Origin: an uncultured Pseudomonadales bacterium
Lineage (GTDB): Bacteria; Pseudomonadota; Gammaproteobacteria; Pseudomonadales; Azotimanducaceae
Length of the DNA: 64,000 nucleotides
Reading direction: 5' to 3'
Assembly: GCA_958295875.1 (NCBI GenBank)
Contig: OY282379.1
Span: forward strand, 1,922,001 to 1,986,000
Under the pieces are notes generated by a model. It saw only the letters and a list, made by a program, of their open reading frames with translations. It did no database searches and had not been told where the DNA came from. How positions within the stretch are numbered: position 1 is the first letter of the stretch; every line of letters begins with the position of its first letter. The position numbers and the translations under genes are program-made. This document shows positions 1 to 9,078 of the stretch, piece after piece.

Positions 1-1
1 C

Positions 2-1240
2 CTACGCGGCTTTGACGATGAGGTTTGGCGCACCATCGCCGCCGAAAACCGGCGTCAGGAAGAGCACATCGAGCTCATTGCGTCTGAGAACTATGTGAGC
101 CGCCGCGTGTTGGAGGCGCAAGGCAGCGTGCTCACCAACAAATATGCCGAGGGCTACCCTGGGCGGCGTTACTACGGCGGCTGCGAGCATGTGGACCGCA
201 TCGAGCGCATCGCCTTGGAGCGCGTCAAGGCGCTGTTCGGTGCAGACTACGCCAATGTTCAGCCGCACTCCGGCTCGCAAGCCAACGCCGCCGTGTATCT
301 CGCCCTGCTCGAACCGGGCGATTGCGTGTTGGGCATGGGGTTGGCAGACGGTGGCCATCTCACCCACGGCGCCACGGTGAACTTCTCCGGCAAGCTCTAC
401 CGCGCCGTCCAATACGGCGTCGATGCGGAAACGGGCTGCGTGGATTACGACGCCGTGCAGCGGCTCGCGGAGCAACACCGGCCCAAGTTGCTGATGGCCG
501 GCTTCTCCGCCTATAGCCGGCGCATGGATTGGCAGCGCTTCCGTGCCATCGCGGATGCCGTTGGCGCCTACTTGGTGGTGGACATGGCCCACGTCGCCGG
601 GCTCGTCGCTGCCGGGTTGTATCCGAATCCGGTGCAGATCGCAGATGTCACCACCACCACAACGCACAAGACGCTGGCCGGGCCGCGCGGCGGAGTCATC
701 TTGGCGCGAGCGAACAAGGACATCGAGAAGCGCTTGAACTCGGCCCTCTTCCCAGGCTCGCAGGGCGGCCCGCTCATGCATGTGATCGCGGCGAAAGCGG
801 TGTGCTTCAAAGAGGCCGCGACGCCGGAGTTCGCCGCCTATCAGCGGCGGGTGCTGGCCAACGCCAAGGCGATGGCGGATGAGTTCATCGAGCGCGGCCA
901 TCGGGTGGTGTCCAACGGCACGGACAACCATCTGTTCCTACTCGATCTCATCGATGCCGGCATCACCGGCAAAGACGCCGACGCCGCGTTGGGGCGCGCC
1001 AACATCACCGTCAACAAGAACGCGGTGCCGAACGATCCGCGCCCGCCCTTCATCACGTCCGGCTTGCGCATTGGCTCGGCGGCCGGCACGCGGCGCGGCT
1101 TCGGCAAGGCGGAGTTCGGCACCGTCACTGGCTGGATGTGCGATGTGCTCGCCGACATCGGCAACGACAACATGATCGAATCGGTGCGCCGCAGGGTGTT
1201 GGAGCTGTGCCGGGCGTTTCCCGTCTACGCGGCCAGTTGA
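2..1240 (+). CDS. glyA: Serine hydroxymethyltransferase, 5' end cut by the window edge
   Basis: PLP enzyme that interconverts serine and glycine with tetrahydrofolate, supplying one-carbon units in the cytosol. The frame is open from base 2, so the first ATG at 95 is internal: the upstream codons read [14 protein letters not shown] then [10 protein letters not shown], the normal SHMT N-terminus, and only about ten residues are missing. The PLP lysine lies in [15 protein letters not shown], and [15 protein letters not shown] and [10 protein letters not shown] are family blocks. About 412 residues are present against about 417 in E. coli. It ends 3 nt before nrdR, so the two are probably co-transcribed. 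Confidence 0.97.
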   Translation, partial: LRGFDDEVWRTIAAENRRQEEHIELIASENYVSRRVLEAQGSVLTNKYAEGYPGRRYYGGCEHVDRIERIALERVKALFGADYANVQPHSGSQANAAVYLALLEPGDCVLGMGLADGGHLTHGATVNFSGKLYRAVQYGVDAETGCVDYDAVQRLAEQHRPKLLMAGFSAYSRRMDWQRFRAIADAVGAYLVVDMAHVAGLVAAGLYPNPVQIADVTTTTTHKTLAGPRGGVILARANKDIEKRLNSALFPGSQGGPLMHVIAAKAVCFKEAATPEFAAYQRRVLANAKAMADEFIERGHRVVSNGTDNHLFLLDLIDAGITGKDADAALGRANITVNKNAVPNDPRPPFITSGLRIGSAAGTRRGFGKAEFGTVTGWMCDVLADIGNDNMIESVRRRVLELCRAFPVYAAS

Positions 1241-1243
1241 CAC

Positions 1244-1702
1244 ATGCACTGCCCGTTTTGCCGCGCTGAAGACACCAAGGTGATCGATTCGCGGCTCGTC
1301 GCCGAGGGCGGCCAAGTGCGAAGGCGGCGCGAATGCCTCACCTGTGGAGACCGCTTCACAACCTACGAGACGGCGGAGCTGGCGATGCCTCGCATCGTCA
1401 AGAGCAACGGCGAGCGGGAACCATTCAACGAAGACAAGCTCCGCGCCGGCATGCGGCGGGCGCTGGAGAAGCGCCCCGTTGACGCAGACGCGGTGGAGAG
1501 TGCCATCACCCGCATCAGCCACATGCTTCGCGCCACCGGCGAACGCGAGGTGCCGTCGCGGCAACTCGGCGAGGCTGTCATGGGCGAACTGCGCGGCATG
1601 GACGCCGTGGCGTATGTGCGCTTCGCATCCGTGTATCGAGATTTCCAAGATGTGCGCGAGTTCTCCGAGGAAGTGCGCAAGCTCAACACAGAAGACGGCT
1701 GA
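1244..1702 (+). CDS. nrdR: Transcriptional repressor NrdR
   Basis: Zinc-ribbon and ATP-cone repressor of ribonucleotide reductase genes; it senses nucleotides through the ATP-cone and binds NrdR boxes. The 152-residue protein begins [17 protein letters not shown] and has the second cysteine pair in CLTCGDRF, giving the four zinc ligands. Residues from about 49 onward ([19 protein letters not shown]) form the ATP-cone. Length is the usual 150-160. It lies between glyA and ribD with very short gaps, a common gammaproteobacterial arrangement. Confidence 0.97.
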   Translation: MHCPFCRAEDTKVIDSRLVAEGGQVRRRRECLTCGDRFTTYETAELAMPRIVKSNGEREPFNEDKLRAGMRRALEKRPVDADAVESAITRISHMLRATGEREVPSRQLGEAVMGELRGMDAVAYVRFASVYRDFQDVREFSEEVRKLNTEDG

Positions 1703-1709
1703 CGCCCGG

Positions 1710-2777
1710 ATGCTGTCGCCGACGGACCTCGCGCACTTGGGCGCCGCCATCGAGCTCGGCGAGCATGGCCTCTTCAGCACCACGCCCAATCCCCGCGTCG
1801 GCTGCGTGCTGGTGCGCGATGGCGAGACGCTTGGGCGTGGCTGGCACGTGCGCTGCGGGGAGGCGCACGCGGAAGCCAACGCGCTGGCCGATGCCGGCGG
1901 CTACACCGCCGGCGCCACGGCTTACGTTTCCTTGGAGCCGTGCTGCTTCCAAGGCCGCACGCCACCCTGCGCCGACGCCTTGATCGACGCTGGCATCCGC
2001 CGCGTGGTCGCCGCCATGACAGACCCGCACCCGCGGGTGCGCGGGCAAGGCTTCGAGCGGCTGCGCCAAGCCGGCATCGAGGTTTCCGCGGCGCAGTTGC
2101 CGGCGGCCGAAGCGCTCAACCGCGGCTGGATCAAGCGCTTGCGCGAGGGGCGCCCATGGGTGCGCTTGAAAGCGGCCATCTCCTTGGACGGCCGCACCGC
2201 GATGGCAAGCGGGGAGAGCAAGTGGATCACCGGGGCTGAAGCGCGCGCCGATGTGCAGTATTGGCGCGCCCGCAGTTGCGCGGTGCTCACCGGCGCCGGC
2301 ACCGTGCGTGCGGACGATCCGCGCCTCACAGTGCGCGATGAGCGGTTCGCGGTGGAGGGACGCATCCGCCAGCCTTTGCGCGTGGTGGTGTCCGCCGCGG
2401 CCGAGGTGCCGGAGGATGCCGCGGTGCTGGCCGGCGGAGATGCGCTGATCGCGTGTGGGCGCGGTGCCGGCGACCGTGCGGATGTGGCGCTGCACCGCCA
2501 GCTTGGCGACCGCGTGGACTTGGCTGCGCTGCTCGACCACCTTGGCGCGCGCGAGTGCAACGAAGTGCTGGTGGAAGCCGGCCCCACGCTCCTCGGTGGC
2601 TTCGTCGAAGCGGACTTGTGGGACGAACTCATCCTCTACGTTGCGCCGCAACTCCTGGGCAGCGCCGCCCGACCGCTCGCCATGTTGCCGCTGGTGCGCA
2701 TGGAGCAGGCCACGAAAGGTAAAATCGTTGCCGTGGCGCGGTTCGGCGACGATCTGCGCCTCACCATCGAGCGGTAG
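1710..2777 (+). CDS. ribD: Bifunctional pyrimidine deaminase/reductase RibD
   Basis: Catalyses the second and third steps of riboflavin synthesis: deamination of the diaminopyrimidine nucleotide, then NADPH-dependent reduction of its ribose. The N-terminal cytidine-deaminase-like domain shows TPNPRVGCVLV, the zinc ligand and catalytic acid in HAEANAL, and two zinc cysteines in LEPCCFQGRTPPC. The reductase domain begins near residue 150 (RPWVRLKAAISLDGR). The length of 355 residues is typical. I chose ATG 1710, 7 nt after the nrdR stop; longer frames upstream only overlap nrdR. No ribE or ribBA follows; ribH comes next. Confidence 0.96.
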   Translation: MLSPTDLAHLGAAIELGEHGLFSTTPNPRVGCVLVRDGETLGRGWHVRCGEAHAEANALADAGGYTAGATAYVSLEPCCFQGRTPPCADALIDAGIRRVVAAMTDPHPRVRGQGFERLRQAGIEVSAAQLPAAEALNRGWIKRLREGRPWVRLKAAISLDGRTAMASGESKWITGAEARADVQYWRARSCAVLTGAGTVRADDPRLTVRDERFAVEGRIRQPLRVVVSAAAEVPEDAAVLAGGDALIACGRGAGDRADVALHRQLGDRVDLAALLDHLGARECNEVLVEAGPTLLGGFVEADLWDELILYVAPQLLGSAARPLAMLPLVRMEQATKGKIVAVARFGDDLRLTIER

Positions 2778-2801
2778 CTCAGCGCCATAAGAGGCGACGG
2801 C

Positions 2802-3332
2802 ATGGCGGACGAAAAGCCTCGCGCACAAGCCTTGGATGGCCGCGGCAAGCGCTTTGCCATCGTCGCCGCCCGCTTCAATCAATCCGTTGTCGACCCGATG
2901 CTTGAGAGTGCTGTCGCCACTCTCAAACGCCACGGCGTAGGCGAAGCGGACATTGCGGTGTTGCGGGCGCCGGGGGCATTCGAGCTGCCGCTCATCGGCG
3001 CCCGCGTGGCCGCGACCGTGGATGCCGTCATCACATTGGGGGCCGTCATTCGGGGCGAGACACCGCACTTCGACTTCGTGGCCGGCGAATGTGCCGCCGG
3101 CCTGCAGCGCGCCGCCCTCCAAACCGGCGTGCCGATGATCTTCGGCGTGCTCACCACCAACACGGACGAACAAGCGATGGCGCGGGCGGACCCGGCCCGC
3201 GGCGACAAGGGTGGTGATGCGGCGCTCGCGGCGTTGGAGATGGTGACTGTGTTGGCGACCTTGCCGCCGGTTGGCGCTGCGCCCCTGCCGGCGGACAGGC
3301 CGGCGCCGCGGACGCATCGCCCGCCCACGTGA
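2802..3332 (+). CDS. ribH: 6,7-dimethyl-8-ribityllumazine synthase
   Basis: Condenses the RibD product with dihydroxybutanone phosphate to form lumazine, the penultimate riboflavin intermediate; the family forms pentamers or 60-mers. Recognisable blocks are FAIVAARFNQ, the substrate-binding GAFELP, and the catalytic histidine in VIRGETPHFDFVAG. At 176 residues it is about 20 longer than usual because of a Pro/Ala/Arg-rich tail after LATLPPVG. Its TGA overlaps the GTG start of nusB. Confidence 0.96.
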   Translation: MADEKPRAQALDGRGKRFAIVAARFNQSVVDPMLESAVATLKRHGVGEADIAVLRAPGAFELPLIGARVAATVDAVITLGAVIRGETPHFDFVAGECAAGLQRAALQTGVPMIFGVLTTNTDEQAMARADPARGDKGGDAALAALEMVTVLATLPPVGAAPLPADRPAPRTHRPPT

Positions 3333-3760
3333 GCGGGGTTTCCATCTGGGCGCGGCGACATGCCCGGCGAGCGCTGATCCAAGCGCTCTACCAATGGCAA
3401 TTGGCGCCCCAGGAGGCGGCGGCCATCGGCACGCAATTCGCCGCGAACGGCGCCTTGGACAAGGCAGACCGCGATTTCTTCCGTGCTTGCTTGGGCGGCG
3501 TCATTGAGGCATCGGATGCGCTCGATGCCGCTTTCGCGCCTTATCTGGACCGCGAGGTGACGGCGCTTGACCAAGTGGAACGCGCCATCCTGCGCGCCGG
3601 CGCCTTTGAGCTGCGGTCGCGGGCGGACGTGCCGTATCGCGTGGTCATCGACGAATACATCCGCCTTGCCAAAACCTTCGGCGCCGAAGAGAGCTACAAG
3701 TACGTCAACGGCGTTCTGGACCGCGTGGCGCGAGACTTCCGAGACATCGAAACCGCGTGA
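3329..3760 (+). CDS. nusB: Transcription antitermination factor NusB
   Basis: Helical RNA-binding protein that acts with NusE on boxA for rRNA antitermination. Typical stretches are RRHARRALIQALYQWQL near the N-terminus and PYRVVIDEYIRLAKTFG with SYKYVNGVLDRVARD near the C-terminus. It has 143 residues. The GTG start overlaps the ribH stop (GTGA), and its own stop overlaps the thiL start in the same way, so translation of the three is probably coupled. Confidence 0.96.
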   Translation: MSGVSIWARRHARRALIQALYQWQLAPQEAAAIGTQFAANGALDKADRDFFRACLGGVIEASDALDAAFAPYLDREVTALDQVERAILRAGAFELRSRADVPYRVVIDEYIRLAKTFGAEESYKYVNGVLDRVARDFRDIETA

Positions 3761-4635
3761 GCGAGTTCGATCTCATCGAGCGCATCATCGCCATCTTGGG
3801 CGATGCCGGAACAGGCCCCGGAGTGCGCCTGGGCGCCGGCGACGACGCGGCGCTGTTGGTCGTGCCGGATGGCTTCGAGCTGGCAGTCACCACCGATACC
3901 TTAGTCGCCGGACGGCACTTCCCAGCCGAAGCGCCCGGCGACTTGGTGGCGCAGCGCGCCTTGGGCGTGAACCTTTCAGACCTTGCCGCCATGGGCGCGC
4001 AAGCGCAGCACTGCGTGGTGTCGCTGACGCTGCCGGCGCCAGAGGTGGCTTGGGTGGAAGCCTTTGCCGGCGGCATGGCGACGGCCGCGCGCCGCCATCG
4101 CGTCGCCGTCGTCGGCGGCAACTTGGCGCGCGGGCCGCTCTCCATCACCATCGCCGCCTTTGGCATCGCCCCGTGCGGCAAGGCGCTGTTGCGCTCCGGT
4201 GCCTCGCCCGGCGACACGGTGTTCGTGTCGGGCCGCATCGGCGCCGGCTACGCGGCGCGGCTGGCCGACGCGCCGGCATTCTACGAGGTGGTGCCACGCT
4301 TGGCGTTGGGCGTCGCCTTGCGCGGTGTGGCGAGCGCCGCCATCGACGTCTCCGATGGTTTGCTGGCAGACCTCGGACACTTGTGCGCCGCCAGCGGCGT
4401 GCGCGGCGAAGTGGCGCTGGAAGCGGTGCCCATCGCGGCCGGCGTGGAACCTGCTGCTGCGCTCACCGCCGGCGATGACTACGAGCTTCTATTCTCCGCC
4501 GCCGAGGCCCCGCCGGCCGCCGCCGAGCCCGTCACGGCCATCGGCCGCATCGTCGCGGGCGCCGGCGTGGCCGTGCTGAATCATGGCAAGCCGTGGTCGC
4601 CGCCTGATTGCGCGGGAGGGTATCGGCATTTCTGA
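3757..4635 (+). CDS. thiL: Thiamine-monophosphate kinase
   Basis: ATP-dependent phosphorylation of thiamine monophosphate to thiamine diphosphate, the last step of cofactor synthesis. PurM-like fold: the N-terminus SEFDLIERI, the metal-binding LGAGDDAALL, the TDTLVAGRHFP block and AIDVSDGLLADLGH are family hallmarks. It has 292 residues, slightly short. The GTG start overlaps the nusB stop. It supplies TPP, the cofactor of the bkd E1 encoded at 18929-21217. Confidence 0.95.
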   Translation: MSEFDLIERIIAILGDAGTGPGVRLGAGDDAALLVVPDGFELAVTTDTLVAGRHFPAEAPGDLVAQRALGVNLSDLAAMGAQAQHCVVSLTLPAPEVAWVEAFAGGMATAARRHRVAVVGGNLARGPLSITIAAFGIAPCGKALLRSGASPGDTVFVSGRIGAGYAARLADAPAFYEVVPRLALGVALRGVASAAIDVSDGLLADLGHLCAASGVRGEVALEAVPIAAGVEPAAALTAGDDYELLFSAAEAPPAAAEPVTAIGRIVAGAGVAVLNHGKPWSPPDCAGGYRHF

Positions 4636-4641
4636 CGGCGC

Positions 4642-5193
4642 TTGGTGGACGACGTGAGCAGCACGACGCCTGCCGCTGGCAACAAGCCGCCCGCCGAACT
4701 CGCCGGCGACAGCTTGGCGCTGCGCGACGCCCGCTCGCCAGCGGTGCTGCTGGCGACTGGCCTTGGCGCCGGTTTCCTGCCTTGGATGCCCGGCACTTGG
4801 GGCGCGCTGCTCGGTGCGCTGGTGTGGTGGTTTACGTTTGCCGACGCCACGGCCGCCGCTCAACTTGGCGCCGTCGCCGCGCTCGCCGCGTTCAGCCATT
4901 TGCTGCTTTCGGGGCTTTGCGCCCGCCGGCGTGTGGGTGACGACCCCGCCATCGTCATCGATGAGGTGTGCGGCGTGTGGGTGGCGCTGTTGTTCATGCC
5001 ACAAAGCCTTGCCGCGCTGGCCGTTGGCTTCGCCTTGTTCCGGTTCTTCGACATCGCCAAGCCGTGGCCCGTTTCCTGGGGCGAACGCGTGCCAGGCGGG
5101 CTAGGCGTGTTGCTGGACGATTTGATCGCCGGCGCATTGGCCCTTGCGGTGCTGCAAGGGGGGCTGTGGGTGGTGCGCCTCATGGGTGGCTGA
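4642..5193 (+). CDS. pgpA: Phosphatidylglycerophosphatase A
   Basis: Inner-membrane phosphatase that makes phosphatidylglycerol from phosphatidylglycerophosphate. Signature blocks are LPWMPGTWG near residue 48, DDPAIVIDEVCGVW and RFFDIAKPWPVSW. Several hydrophobic segments span the membrane. It has 183 residues. The listed start is TTG at 4642; GTG at 4645 and 4654 are alternatives, and the first 25 residues are not conserved, so the start is uncertain. It is the last gene of the operon that begins with glyA/nrdR. Confidence 0.94.
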   Translation: MVDDVSSTTPAAGNKPPAELAGDSLALRDARSPAVLLATGLGAGFLPWMPGTWGALLGALVWWFTFADATAAAQLGAVAALAAFSHLLLSGLCARRRVGDDPAIVIDEVCGVWVALLFMPQSLAALAVGFALFRFFDIAKPWPVSWGERVPGGLGVLLDDLIAGALALAVLQGGLWVVRLMGG

Positions 5194-5272
5194 GGGCGAC
5201 GAGAGCGAGCAACTGCCACTCTGCCCACTCGACGTGTACCTCTGCCGAGTGAACCGTGAGCGGCGGCAGGCT

Positions 5273-6685
5273 TCAGGCCGCGGCCGGCCAGCTATCCGCC
5301 CAAGGCCGTTCGCGCTCGAAGGCGCGCGCCGCGCGCAGCACCAAGTCGTCCCGATGGATGGGGCCCACGATCTGCATGCCGATGGGCAACCCTGCGCCGG
5401 TTAGCCCCACGGGAACGGTGGCAGCCGGCTGCCAGCCCAAGTTGAACGGCTGGGTGAACGCCGCGGCGGCAAAGGGATCTTGCGGCCGGCCATCGGTCTC
5501 GCTCGGCATCGGCCCGCGCGCTGGTGGCGCCTCGTAAGGCAGCGTTGGCGTGATGAGCAGGTCATAGCGGTCGAAGATGTCCGCGCACCAGTTGCGCACC
5601 GCGGCGCGGCTTTCGTTGATCTTCGCCCACAGCGTCGGCGTCATGCCGCGGCCCGCCTCCATCACCGTGAGCAGATAGCGCTGAATGTGGTCCTCCTTGC
5701 CGGGCAGCACGTCCCGCAGGCGCCCGGCCATGCCGAAACCGGCAAGCGCGTTCCACTCCTCGCCCATCGGCGGCGGCCCATCCGTCACCGCTTCCAAGCG
5801 TGCGCCGAGTGCCGCAAAGACGCGCGCACCTGCCTCCACCGCTGCCGCCACCTCAGACTGCACGAGCACGCGGCCAAAATCTGGCGCGAAGCCGATGCGC
5901 AGCCCGGCCGGCAGCGGCTCCTCCACCTGTTCCAGATAGGAGTAGCCTGGATGCGGCAGCGCCGCTGGGTCGCGCTGGCTCGGGCCCACCACCTGATCCA
6001 AGTACAGGCAAGCGTCCGCCACCGTTCTGGTGATGGTGCCATAGACGCTCATCATGGTGCTGTCCCACGCGCTGCTTGGCCCGATGGGCACGCGGCCTTG
6101 GGTGGGCTTGTGCCCGAACGCGCCGCTCCACGCCGCCGGAATGCGCACCGAGCCACCGCCGTCGCTCGCCGTCACCAACGGCAACACGCCGCCGACCAAG
6201 GCCGCTGCGGAGCCACCGGAAGACCCGCCAGGGGTGCGCTCCAAGTCCCAGGGGCTGCGCGTGATGCCATGCAACAGGTTCTTGGTGATAGGCATGGGGC
6301 CGAACTCGGGCGCGTTCGTCTTGGCGATGGGGATGGCGCCGGCCCGGCGCAGGCGCTCGACATGGATGTCGTCCCGCTCCGCGACATTGTCTTGATACAG
6401 ACGCGAGCCGAAACTCGTCACCATGCCGGCGACGTTCTCCAAGTCCTTCACGCCGAGTGGCACGCCTTCCAAGGGCCGCGCTTCCCCACGCACGATGCGC
6501 TCCTCAGCGGCGGCGGCCGCATCCAACGCTTCCTCGCGGTCGCGCTCGGCGACCACGGCGTTCAACGTGTCTTGGGTGGCATCGATGCGCTCGTGGCAGG
6601 CGCGCAGTAGTTCAACGGGGGATGCCTTGCGGTGGCGCAGCGCCTCCACCAAGTCCACCAACGAGAGTTCAAGCAGTTCTTTCAC
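5273..6685 (-). CDS. Amidase (amidase signature family)
   Basis: Hydrolyses amides through a Ser-cisSer-Lys triad. The lysine is in GVPLGVKDLENVAG, the cis-serine in RTPGGSSGGSAAAL, and the nucleophile in the DGGGSVRIPA block. The frame can be extended to 6820, but those 45 residues are unlike the family; GTG 6685 gives KELLELSLVDLVEALR, the normal N-terminus, and a 470-residue protein. It lies downstream of argF in the same direction. Substrate cannot be told from sequence. It lacks the gatCAB context, so it is not likely to be GatA. Confidence 0.9.
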   Translation of the reverse strand: MKELLELSLVDLVEALRHRKASPVELLRACHERIDATQDTLNAVVAERDREEALDAAAAAEERIVRGEARPLEGVPLGVKDLENVAGMVTSFGSRLYQDNVAERDDIHVERLRRAGAIPIAKTNAPEFGPMPITKNLLHGITRSPWDLERTPGGSSGGSAAALVGGVLPLVTASDGGGSVRIPAAWSGAFGHKPTQGRVPIGPSSAWDSTMMSVYGTITRTVADACLYLDQVVGPSQRDPAALPHPGYSYLEQVEEPLPAGLRIGFAPDFGRVLVQSEVAAAVEAGARVFAALGARLEAVTDGPPPMGEEWNALAGFGMAGRLRDVLPGKEDHIQRYLLTVMEAGRGMTPTLWAKINESRAAVRNWCADIFDRYDLLITPTLPYEAPPARGPMPSETDGRPQDPFAAAAFTQPFNLGWQPAATVPVGLTGAGLPIGMQIVGPIHRDDLVLRAARAFERERPWADSWPAAA

Positions 6686-6829
6686 GGCTGGGCGACCATC
6701 ACAGCGGGAATCCCGCGAGCATACAACAGCGCCGGTCGGGCCGGGGTTGGTCGACGCCAACGCAGCCCCCGAGCCAGCCCGCGGCGCGCAGCCCGCACAC
6801 TGCGCGGCATCGCCGCACACGGGCGGCGC

Positions 6830-7738
6830 TTAGGGTTCCGCGCCGAGCAGGAACTCCAACAGCGCTTTCTGCGAGTGCAGGCGGTTGCCAGCTTCGGTGA
6901 ACACCACCGAGCGCGGATCGTCGAACAGGTCTGCGCTCACCTCTTCGCCGCGATGCGCCGGCAAGCAGTGCATGAACAGCGCTTCCGGCTTTGCGCCGTC
7001 CAGCAATGTCGGCGTCACTTGGTAGCCGGCGAAGGCGCGCTTGCGCGCCTGGGCCTCGTCGTCTTGCCCCAAGGAAGACCAAACGTCCGTGACGACGAGG
7101 TCCGCATTCTCCACCGCTTCCGCCGGCGTCTCCACCAGCCGGGCGCAATCCGCCGCCGCCAGCACGTCCGCATCCGGCCGGTGGGTGGGTGGCGTGGCGA
7201 TGCGCAGCCGAAACCCGAATTGACGCGCGGCGTTGATGTAGGAGTGGCACATGTTGTAGCCGTCGCCGATGAACGCCACGACGCGGCCTTGAATGGGCCC
7301 GCGCAACTCCGCGAATGTCTGCATGTCTGCGAGCAGCTGACAAGGATGAAAGCGCGCCGTCATGCCGTTGATCACCGGTATCGACGAGACGGCGGCGAAC
7401 CCTGTCACCACGTCGTGCTGCAGGGCGCGAATCATCACCGCATCCACCATTCCCGCCAGCACACGGGCGGTGTCCGCCACCGGTTCGCCGCGGCCGAGCT
7501 GCGAATCCGCAGGGTTCAGGAAGATGGCATGGCCGCCGAGCTGATGCATGCCGGCCTCGAAGGCCACCCGCGTGCGCGTGGAGCTGAGCTGGAACACCAT
7601 CGCCAGCGTCTTGCCCACCAAGGGCCGCCAAGGCTGCCCTTCGGCATGGAGGCGCTTCAGTTCGCCGCCGCGGGCGACGAGCCGGGCGAGTTCAGCGGGG
7701 GTGAAGTCGTTGAGCGTGACGAAATGGCGCGCGTCCAC
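6830..7738 (-). CDS. argF: Ornithine carbamoyltransferase
   Basis: Forms citrulline from ornithine and carbamoyl phosphate in arginine synthesis. The carbamoyl phosphate loop is [13 protein letters not shown], followed by HPCQLLAD and the ornithine-binding [11 protein letters not shown]. It has 302 residues with a GTG start. It starts 3 nt after the argD stop, so argD-argF form an operon. An N-acetylornithine carbamoyltransferase is a remote alternative, but the [10 protein letters not shown] and HPCQ blocks fit OTCase. Confidence 0.95.
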   Translation of the reverse strand: MDARHFVTLNDFTPAELARLVARGGELKRLHAEGQPWRPLVGKTLAMVFQLSSTRTRVAFEAGMHQLGGHAIFLNPADSQLGRGEPVADTARVLAGMVDAVMIRALQHDVVTGFAAVSSIPVINGMTARFHPCQLLADMQTFAELRGPIQGRVVAFIGDGYNMCHSYINAARQFGFRLRIATPPTHRPDADVLAAADCARLVETPAEAVENADLVVTDVWSSLGQDDEAQARKRAFAGYQVTPTLLDGAKPEALFMHCLPAHRGEEVSADLFDDPRSVVFTEAGNRLHSQKALLEFLLGAEP

Positions 7739-7741
7739 GGC

Positions 7742-8905
7742 TCACCCCAGACCGCGGACTAGCTCGACGACCGTCGCCACGATCTGATCGGCTTCCTCGT
7801 CCGAGAGCGTGAGCGGCGGCAGCAAGCGGATGATCGTGTCTTGCGTGACGTTCAACAGCACGCCCCGTTCCATCGCCTGCGTCGCCACTTGCGGACACGG
7901 CTCGTTGGCCTCCACGGCCAGGAGCAACCCCTTGCCGCGAATGTCCTTCACTAGGTTGCTGCCGCTCAAGCTCTCGCGCAGGGCGCCCAACATGCGCCCG
8001 CCCAGCGCCGCGGCGCGATCGATCAAGCCGCCTTCCAACTCGTCCAGCACCGCGTTGGCCGCGGCACAGGAGAGCGGGTTGCCGCCGAAGGTGCAGCCGT
8101 GGGTGCCGGCGACCAACACGCCGGCGGCCTCGCCCCGAGCAAGGCAGGCGCCGATGGGCACGCCGTTGCCCAGCCCCTTCGCGGTGGTGACGACGTCCGG
8201 CAGGATGTCTTCATGTTGGTAGCAGAAGAACCGGCCGGAACGCCCGTTGCCGGTTTGCACTTCGTCCAGGATCAACAGCCAGCCACATTCGTCGCAGAGC
8301 GCCCGCAGCGTCGCCAAGTAGCCAGCGTCGGGAATGTCGATGCCGCCTTCGCCCAATATCGGCTCTACCATCACCGCCACCACCGCGTCGTCGTTCTCCG
8401 CGATGCGGCGCACCGCTTCGGCATCGTTGAACGGCACGCGCGCGAAGCCGCCGAGCAGCGGCTCGAACCCAGCCTGCACCTTGCGGTTGCCCGTGGCCGT
8501 TAGGGTCGCCATGGTGCGGCCGTGGAAGCTGTTGTCCATCACCACCACGGTCGGCGCGGCCACGCCCTTGGAGTGGCCGAAGAGCCGGGCGATCTTGATG
8601 GCCGCCTCGTTGGCTTCCGCCCCAGAGTTGCAGAAGAAGACGTTGTCCATGCCGGAGAGCGACGTGAGGCGCTTCGCGAGCCGCTGCTGCTCGCCAATCT
8701 CATAGAGGTTGGACGTGTGCAGGAGCTTGGCCGCTTGGCTGGAGATGGCGTCCGTGACACGCGGATGCGCATGCCCCAGCCCGGTGACGGCCAGCCCGCA
8801 CAGCGCATCCAAGTATTCCTTGCCGGCAGCGTCGTAAAGCCGCGCCCCGTCACCATGCGTGAACGCCACGTCAAAGCGCTTGTAAGTGGGCATGATCGCG
8901 GTCAT
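7742..8905 (-). CDS. argD: Acetylornithine aminotransferase
   Basis: PLP class-III aminotransferase acting on N-acetylornithine (and often succinyldiaminopimelate) in arginine and lysine synthesis. The PLP lysine is in VTTAKGLGNGVPIG, and LILDEVQTGNGRSG and FHGRTMATLTATGN are family blocks. The frame extends upstream to 9082, but the ATG at 8905 follows a strong Shine-Dalgarno (AAGGAGG, 8911-8920) and gives the usual N-terminus MTAIMPTYKRFDVAF and 387 residues. A sigma70-type promoter lies at 8988-9015. Confidence 0.95.
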   Translation of the reverse strand: MTAIMPTYKRFDVAFTHGDGARLYDAAGKEYLDALCGLAVTGLGHAHPRVTDAISSQAAKLLHTSNLYEIGEQQRLAKRLTSLSGMDNVFFCNSGAEANEAAIKIARLFGHSKGVAAPTVVVMDNSFHGRTMATLTATGNRKVQAGFEPLLGGFARVPFNDAEAVRRIAENDDAVVAVMVEPILGEGGIDIPDAGYLATLRALCDECGWLLILDEVQTGNGRSGRFFCYQHEDILPDVVTTAKGLGNGVPIGACLARGEAAGVLVAGTHGCTFGGNPLSCAAANAVLDELEGGLIDRAAALGGRMLGALRESLSGSNLVKDIRGKGLLLAVEANEPCPQVATQAMERGVLLNVTQDTIIRLLPPLTLSDEEADQIVATVVELVRGLG

Positions 8906-8910
8906 CTGGA

Positions 8911-8920
8911 TAACCTCCTT
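8911..8920 (-). promoter_or_regulatory. Strong ribosome binding site of argD
   Basis: On the minus strand this reads AAGGAGGTTA, a near-perfect anti-SD match 5-6 nt before ATG 8905. It decides the argD start against the longer upstream frame. Confidence 0.85.
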
Positions 8921-8987
8921 GCTTCCCACCGGCATTTTTCCGGCGCCGCAAACAAATCGGGCAGCGATGCTGCTGCCCAAACGAGCA

Positions 8988-9015
8988 ACTATAGGGAAGA
9001 TTCGAGACAGTTCAA
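8988..9015 (-). promoter_or_regulatory. Predicted sigma70 promoter of argD-argF
   Basis: Minus strand: -35 TTGAAC (9015-9010), 16-nt spacer, -10 TATAGT (8993-8988). It lies upstream of the argD start and just outside the PatB stop. Immediately downstream, 8959-8978 is a perfect 7-bp inverted repeat (GGGCAGC, 6-nt loop, GCTGCCC) that could be an operator or a leader hairpin. Confidence 0.6.
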
Positions 9016-9078
9016 GGGTTTCGGCACAGGGCGGATGGGTGGAGTTCGGGACGCTGATGCGGGCGTCGCGTGCCGGGA

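Noticed and set aside
2..931. Long minus-strand open frame over glyA
   Set aside because: It is the complement of a clear glyA coding frame; GC-rich DNA gives long antisense frames. It has no family pattern.
1683..3317. 544-codon minus-strand frame over ribD/ribH
   Set aside because: Arg/His/Gln-rich composition typical of an antisense shadow; ribD and ribH on the plus strand are certain.
6686..6820. 45-residue N-terminal extension of the amidase
   Set aside because: Cys/Ala/Arg-rich and not like any amidase N-terminus; GTG 6685 gives the normal start.
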